DNA from: JBEIUL01 sp044356865
GTDB taxonomy: Bacteria > Planctomycetota > Phycisphaerae > Phycisphaerales > SM1A02
Direction of reading: 5' to 3'
Length of the DNA: 9,476 nt
Assembly (NCBI GenBank): GCA_044356865.1
Contig: JBIKVN010000118.1
Coordinates: 1-9,476 of the forward strand
The notes under the pieces were generated by a model that was not told where the DNA came from, searched no databases, and saw only the letters and a list, made by a program, of their open reading frames with translations. How positions within the stretch are numbered: the stretch's first letter is position 1; each line of letters begins with the position of its first letter. A program made the translations under genes and the position numbers. Shown here piece after piece: positions 6,945-9,476 of this stretch.

Positions 6945-6991
6945 CTAACGCATCGGACCTCCCGCCCCGGGAAGTCCAGCGGTTTTCCCGC

Positions 6992-6997
6992 TATGAT
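6992..6997 (+). promoter_or_regulatory. Candidate -10 element of the ndk promoter
   Basis: TATGAT matches 5 of 6 positions of the TATAAT consensus, in an otherwise GC-rich intergenic region. A start about 7 nt downstream would give a 5' leader of roughly 40 nt before the ndk ATG at 7044, including the CAGGAG ribosome-binding site. The expected -35 position (about 6969-6974) reads GGGAAG, with no consensus match, so the promoter may depend on an activator or on a sigma factor with other -35 preferences. Confidence 0.4.
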
Positions 6998-7043
6998 CTT
7001 TCCCCCCTTCGGCCGAGACCGCCCCCACCTCAGGAGCCCGCGC

Positions 7044-7514
7044 ATGGAAACGACCCTCATCATCCTCAAGCCCGACGCCGTCCAGCGTGGCCTCATGGGC
7101 CGGATCATCAGCCGCTTTGAGGACAAGGGTCTCCAGGTCGTCGGGGCGAAGCTCATGCAGATCTCCCCCGACCTCGCCGCCCGCCACTACAAGGATCATG
7201 CATCGAAGCCCTTCTATCCGGGGCTCGTGCGGTTCATGACCTCGGCGCCGGTGCTGGTCCTGGCCCTCCGCGGGATCGGAGCGATCGGGATTGCCCGCGC
7301 CATGATGGGAGCGACCTTCGGGTCGAAGGCGGCCTCCGGCACCATCCGCGGCGACTTCGGGGTCTCCAACTCGTTCAACCTCATCCACGGCTCGGACAGC
7401 CCCGAGGCCGCCGCCCGCGAACTCGAGTTGTTCTTCGCCCCGGGCGAAGTCTTGACGGTCACCCGAGCGATCGAGGCCTGGGTCTACGATTCCTCGTCCG
7501 GTAAGCCGGAATGA
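7044..7514 (+). CDS. ndk: Nucleoside diphosphate kinase
   Basis: This encodes the cytoplasmic enzyme that transfers the gamma-phosphate of ATP to NDPs and dNDPs through a phosphohistidine intermediate, balancing NTP and dNTP pools. The 156-aa product is slightly longer than the usual 140-150. It starts METTLIILKPDAVQRG and has the conserved segments GRIISRFEDKGL (19-30), MGATFGSKAASGTIRGDFG (88-106) and the active-site motif NLIHGSDS, with catalytic H115. The frame extends upstream to 6864, but ATG 7044 is chosen because the family N-terminus begins there and AGGAG (7032-7036) lies 7 nt upstream. The short C-terminal tail (SSSGKPE) is non-conserved. It is transcribed divergently from top6BA. 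No gene lies close downstream, so it appears monocistronic. Confidence 0.97.
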   Translation: METTLIILKPDAVQRGLMGRIISRFEDKGLQVVGAKLMQISPDLAARHYKDHASKPFYPGLVRFMTSAPVLVLALRGIGAIGIARAMMGATFGSKAASGTIRGDFGVSNSFNLIHGSDSPEAAARELELFFAPGEVLTVTRAIEAWVYDSSSGKPE

Positions 7515-7522
7515 CGGGACGC

Positions 7523-7539
7523 GCCCCGCTGCCCGGGGC
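7523..7539 (+). terminator. GC-rich hairpin just after the ndk stop
   Basis: GCCCCG (7523-7528) pairs with CGGGGC (7534-7539) around a 5-nt loop, starting 8 bp after the ndk stop codon. No T-run follows, so termination efficiency is uncertain. Its position makes it the first candidate 3'-end structure of the ndk mRNA. Confidence 0.35.
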
Positions 7540-7553
7540 ATCCATCCCTACTC

Positions 7554-7581
7554 CCGGCCGATCCCGAACCGGGAAGGCCGG
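7554..7581 (+). other. Two-tier hairpin downstream of ndk
   Basis: Outer arms CCGGCC (7554-7559) and GGCCGG (7576-7581) enclose an inner stem TCCCG (7562-7566) with CGGGA (7570-7574) and a 3-nt loop, with 1-2 unpaired bases between tiers. It is the second of three consecutive hairpins and may act in termination or mRNA 3'-end stability. No T-run follows. Confidence 0.35.
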
Positions 7582-7594
7582 ATGATCCCGCGTT

Positions 7595-7622
7595 CTGCGA
7601 CCGAACCAAAGCTCGGTCGCAG
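7595..7622 (+). terminator. 10-bp stem-loop downstream of ndk
   Basis: CTGCGACCGA (7595-7604) and TCGGTCGCAG (7613-7622) form a perfect 10-bp stem with loop ACCAAAGC. It is the strongest of the three hairpins behind ndk and lies 80 bp after the stop. The following sequence (CGGTGGCTGATTCT) has no T-run, so it may be an mRNA-stabilising or factor-assisted terminator rather than an intrinsic one. Confidence 0.4.
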
Positions 7623-7893
7623 CGGTGGCTGATTCTCCCCTGTAGAACTCGGGTCCCGGCTCGGGAGAGGTTCCGGGTTGAATCGTTGGACGCGGTCAGA
7701 TCGAAAGGTGCGATCGGCATGTTGGACCGACTCCGAAATCACGCCGTCGCAAACGGAATCATTCTGGTCGTCTGGGATCGAGGGAAGCCCCAAGAAACGC
7801 CGGGCTTGAGCCCTCTTCCCCAATCGCAACTCTCTGTTTTTTCGGAACTTCCAACCACAGAACGGTCGCTCGAATCAGGTCGTTTCCCCGCTC

Positions 7894-7919
7894 GGAACCG
7901 AACTTTCACCTTTGGCGTT
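7894..7919 (+). promoter_or_regulatory. Candidate ECF-type promoter of the sigma gene
   Basis: GGAAC (7894-7898) is followed after 17 bp by CGTT (7916-7919). This matches the GGAAC...CGTT/GTT layout of promoters read by extracytoplasmic-function sigma factors, for example the S. coelicolor SigE type with an 18-bp spacer to GTT. A start near 7925-7930 would give a leader of about 60-65 nt before ATG 7991. A second GGAAC box, extended to GGAACTT, lies exactly 50 bp upstream (7844-7850), but its downstream -10 is less clear. The assignment rests on motif matching only. Confidence 0.35.
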
Positions 7920-7990
7920 CGTATAGCCCGGCCCGCCGGATCGCGCCCCGGCGTGGCCCCCACCGTCCAGCGTGAACGAGGAGGCTTCCC

Positions 7991-9091
7991 ATGCGTCAGC
8001 CGCTCGACATGATCGCTCAAGACAGCCCGCTTGCCCGGATTCGCAAGCGGCAGGCCTTGCCCACCCGGACGACTCCGGTGGCGGGAGGTTGCAAGAAGGG
8101 GGGCTCCGTTGACGCCGAACCGCCGCGAAACCCCCTTTCGGACGAGGACCGCCGGCTCCTCAAGGCCATCATGGCCGAGCCGATGGACTTCATCGACAGC
8201 CCGGAGTTCCACCGGTCCGACGCCGCCCACCGCATCTACAACGAGCTCCCGGAAGTGATGAGGCCGGATGTCTCTTGGTACCGGCCGCTCATGGACGACC
8301 TGATGCGGGTGCGGGAACGAGACCGCATGAGTCGCGTCGGCCGCCCGCAGGGCTCGATCATCCTCACCGGCGCCCAGGAACGGATTCTCTTCCTGAAGCT
8401 CAACTTCGCCCGCTTCCGGGTGCGGGAGATCCAGACCGAAATCGCCGCCGGCCTGCCCACCGAGGCCCAGGCCGGCGAGATGCTCCACTGGTTCCGCATC
8501 GCCGACCGCTACCGCCGGCAGATCGCCGAGACGAACCTCGCGCTCGTCCTCGCCATGGCCAAGCGGGTCCGGATGGGCGAGGTCGAGTTCGCCGACCTCG
8601 TGAGCGAGGGCAACATGGCCCTCCTCCGATCGGTCGACAAGTTCGACTGCGGGCGCGGGTTCAAGTTCTCGACCTACGCCTGCCGGGCGATCCTCAAGGC
8701 CTTCAGTCGCCATGGCGTCAAGACCAGCAAGTATCGCCAGCGTTTCCCGACCGATTTCGATCCGGCGTTCGAGAAGTCGAACCATCTCGAGACGATGCGG
8801 GCCACCAGCCAGCGAGATTCGGCGGACGAGGTCAAGGACATCGTCGACCGGAACGTCGCCGATCTCTCCGAGGTCGAGCGGACGGTCATCAACCACCGCT
8901 TCGGCCTTGACGCCCCGATCGACCGTCCCCCGCTCACCCTCGAGCAGGTCGGCCACCTCATCGGGGTGACCAAGGAACGGGTCCGCCAGATCCAGAACAA
9001 GGCCCTCGAGAAGATCCGGCTCGCCCTCGAGGCGGCAGATCCCGAACTCGCCCGGGCCGCGGCGGAACGGGTCGCGACCGCCCGTAACTGA
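7991..9091 (+). CDS. Divergent sigma-70-family RNA polymerase sigma factor
   Basis: This 366-aa protein is a sigma factor that directs RNA polymerase to specific promoters. AGGAGG (7979-7984) lies 6 nt before the ATG, a strong ribosome-binding site. The first about 120 residues are unrecognised and start with a basic segment. A segment LTGAQERILFLKLNFARFRV (125-144) may stand in for region 1.2. Region 2 spans about 165-245: NLALVLAMAKR, FADLVSEGNMALLRSVDKFD and GFKFSTYA (223-230). The sequence after FSTYA reads CRAILKAF where housekeeping sigmas have TWWIRQAI, so the tryptophan pair used in -10 melting is absent. Only about 45 residues separate region 2 from region 4, so region 3 is largely missing. 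Region 4 (about 291-347) is very sigma-70-like: LSEVERTVINHRFGLD and the helix-turn-helix LTLEQVGHLIGVTKERVRQI. It is probably an alternative sigma, not RpoD. It appears monocistronic: a 476-bp gene-free region precedes it and a terminator follows. Confidence 0.88.
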   Translation: MRQPLDMIAQDSPLARIRKRQALPTRTTPVAGGCKKGGSVDAEPPRNPLSDEDRRLLKAIMAEPMDFIDSPEFHRSDAAHRIYNELPEVMRPDVSWYRPLMDDLMRVRERDRMSRVGRPQGSIILTGAQERILFLKLNFARFRVREIQTEIAAGLPTEAQAGEMLHWFRIADRYRRQIAETNLALVLAMAKRVRMGEVEFADLVSEGNMALLRSVDKFDCGRGFKFSTYACRAILKAFSRHGVKTSKYRQRFPTDFDPAFEKSNHLETMRATSQRDSADEVKDIVDRNVADLSEVERTVINHRFGLDAPIDRPPLTLEQVGHLIGVTKERVRQIQNKALEKIRLALEAADPELARAAAERVATARN

Positions 9092-9117
9092 CCGTTCGTC
9101 CCCACGCCGTGCTCCCG

Positions 9118-9143
9118 AGGGTTCCGGACCGCTCCGGAACCCT
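9118..9143 (+). terminator. Intrinsic terminator of the sigma gene
   Basis: AGGGTTCCGGA (9118-9128) and TCCGGAACCCT (9133-9143) form a perfect 11-bp stem with a 4-nt CCGC loop, 26 bp after the sigma stop codon. The downstream strand reads TTTCCC, a short T-run. This is the most terminator-like structure in the window and separates the sigma gene from scoA. Confidence 0.75.
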
Positions 9144-9216
9144 TTCCCGTTGGCGGCCTTCCCCCTACTCACCGCTAGACTCCCGGTCCACCCGCCCTCC
9201 CGGAACGATCTCGAAC

Positions 9217-9476
9217 ATGGTCACGAAGGTCTTCGCATCACCGGCCGCGGCGCTCGACGGTCTCCTTCGCGATGGGATGACCGTCGCGGTCGGGGGCTTT
9301 GGGCTGTGCGGCATTCCCGAGCAGCTCATCTTGGCCCTCCGCGACAGCGGTGCCCGCGAGCTGACCGCCGTGAGCAACAACGCCGGCGTCGATGGCTGGG
9401 GTCTCGGCCTGCTGCTCAAGACCCGCCAGATCCGCAAGATGATCTCGAGCTATGTCGGCGAGAACGCGGAGTTCGA
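9217..9476 (+). CDS. scoA: Succinyl-CoA:3-ketoacid CoA-transferase subunit A, 5' part
   Basis: The gene begins at ATG 9217 and runs off the right edge, giving 86 codons of an expected about 230-240. Family I CoA-transferase alpha subunits move CoA from succinyl-CoA to acetoacetate, linking ketone-body or polyhydroxybutyrate breakdown with the TCA cycle. The N-terminus carries the family signature GGFGLCGIPEQLI (26-38), then VSNNAGVDGWGLGLLLK (52-68) and ISSYVGENAEF (76-86). The GVD-WGLGLLL and YVGEN stretches fit ScoA better than AtoD or PcaI. The ribosome-binding site is weak (GGAA at 9202-9205, 11 nt upstream). The beta subunit (scoB) is expected immediately downstream, outside the window. 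TAGACT (9176-9181) is a poor possible -10. Confidence 0.9.
   Translation, partial: MVTKVFASPAAALDGLLRDGMTVAVGGFGLCGIPEQLILALRDSGARELTAVSNNAGVDGWGLGLLLKTRQIRKMISSYVGENAEF

Larger units (their letters stand above)
7515..7990. other. 476-bp gene-free region between ndk and the sigma gene
   Basis: No convincing gene is present. The first about 110 bp contain three successive hairpins behind ndk. The block 7741-7920 is noticeably AT-richer (I count 101 G+C in 180 bases, about 56%) and includes a T6 run (7837-7842). The last 100 bp contain a candidate ECF-type promoter and the sigma-gene leader. An open frame at 7686-8012 was considered and rejected because its codons lack the strong third-position G/C preference of all neighbouring genes. 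Confidence 0.6.

Noticed and set aside
4477..6948. Very long plus-strand open frame (823 codons) opposite top6B and part of top6A
   Set aside because: It lies antisense to two clearly conserved genes; its translation is Arg/Ala/Leu-rich low complexity with no family motif. Long antisense frames are expected in high-GC DNA with strong third-position G/C bias.
7802..7842. Possible terminator GGGC-TTGA-GCCC followed by T6
   Set aside because: The stem is only 4 bp and the T-run begins 24 nt after it, which is too far for an intrinsic terminator.
7686..8012. Open frame of 108 codons upstream of and overlapping the sigma start
   Set aside because: Its codons lack the strong third-position G/C preference of the neighbours, it has no recognisable motif, no good ribosome-binding site, and it ends inside the sigma gene.
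7739..9172. Minus-strand open frame of 477 codons opposite the sigma gene
   Set aside because: It shadows the sigma-factor frame, starts in non-coding sequence and contains no recognisable domain.
9150..9181. TTGGCG and TAGACT as a promoter for scoA
   Set aside because: The spacer is 20 bp and both hexamers are weak matches, so I did not list it as a promoter.

Overview
The window is a high-GC (by eye roughly two-thirds G+C) bacterial chromosome segment. It carries seven supported genes, one of them cut by the right edge. Shine-Dalgarno sites, PNPase, a cold-shock-domain protein, a bacterial sensor kinase and a sigma-70-family factor place it firmly in Bacteria. The divergent sigma factor, the high GC, and a complete topoisomerase VI gene pair in a bacterial setting suggest Planctomycetota or a related phylum. 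That placement is inference; no rRNA or taxon-defining marker is present.

Layout, left to right. (1) Plus strand: pnp (polynucleotide phosphorylase, 120-2267), a strong stem-loop at 2321-2349, then a small cold-shock-domain gene (2476-2742) and a short membrane-anchored histidine kinase (2798-3667). (2) Minus strand: a two-gene unit, top6B (start near 6852, end 4834) followed 37 bp later by top6A (4796-3642), encoding both subunits of the type IIB topoisomerase VI. The 3' end of top6A overlaps the convergent kinase gene by 26 bp. (3) A divergent intergenic region (6853-7043) with two sets of short direct repeats and a -10-like hexamer separates top6BA from the plus-strand ndk (nucleoside diphosphate kinase, 7044-7514). 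(4) A 476-bp gene-free stretch (7515-7990) holds three hairpins behind ndk, a locally AT-richer block, and a plausible ECF-type promoter ahead of an unusual sigma-70-family factor (7991-9091). (5) A clean stem-loop terminator (9118-9143) closes the sigma gene, and the start of scoA (succinyl-CoA:3-ketoacid CoA-transferase subunit A, from 9217) runs off the window.

Functional reading. pnp and the cold-shock-domain gene form an RNA-metabolism neighbourhood; ndk supplies NTP/dNTPs; scoA starts a ketone-body/short-chain acyl-CoA gene set. The most notable content is an apparently intact topoisomerase VI (GHKL ATPase, H2TH, transducer and switch lysine in B; catalytic tyrosine and Toprim acidic residues in A), an enzyme typical of Archaea and plants and sporadic in Bacteria. 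The second is the sigma factor, which combines a canonical sigma-70-like region 4 with a region 2.3/2.4 lacking the tryptophan pair and with almost no region 3. I found no CRISPR array, tRNA, rRNA, insertion sequence, phage gene or toxin-antitoxin pair.
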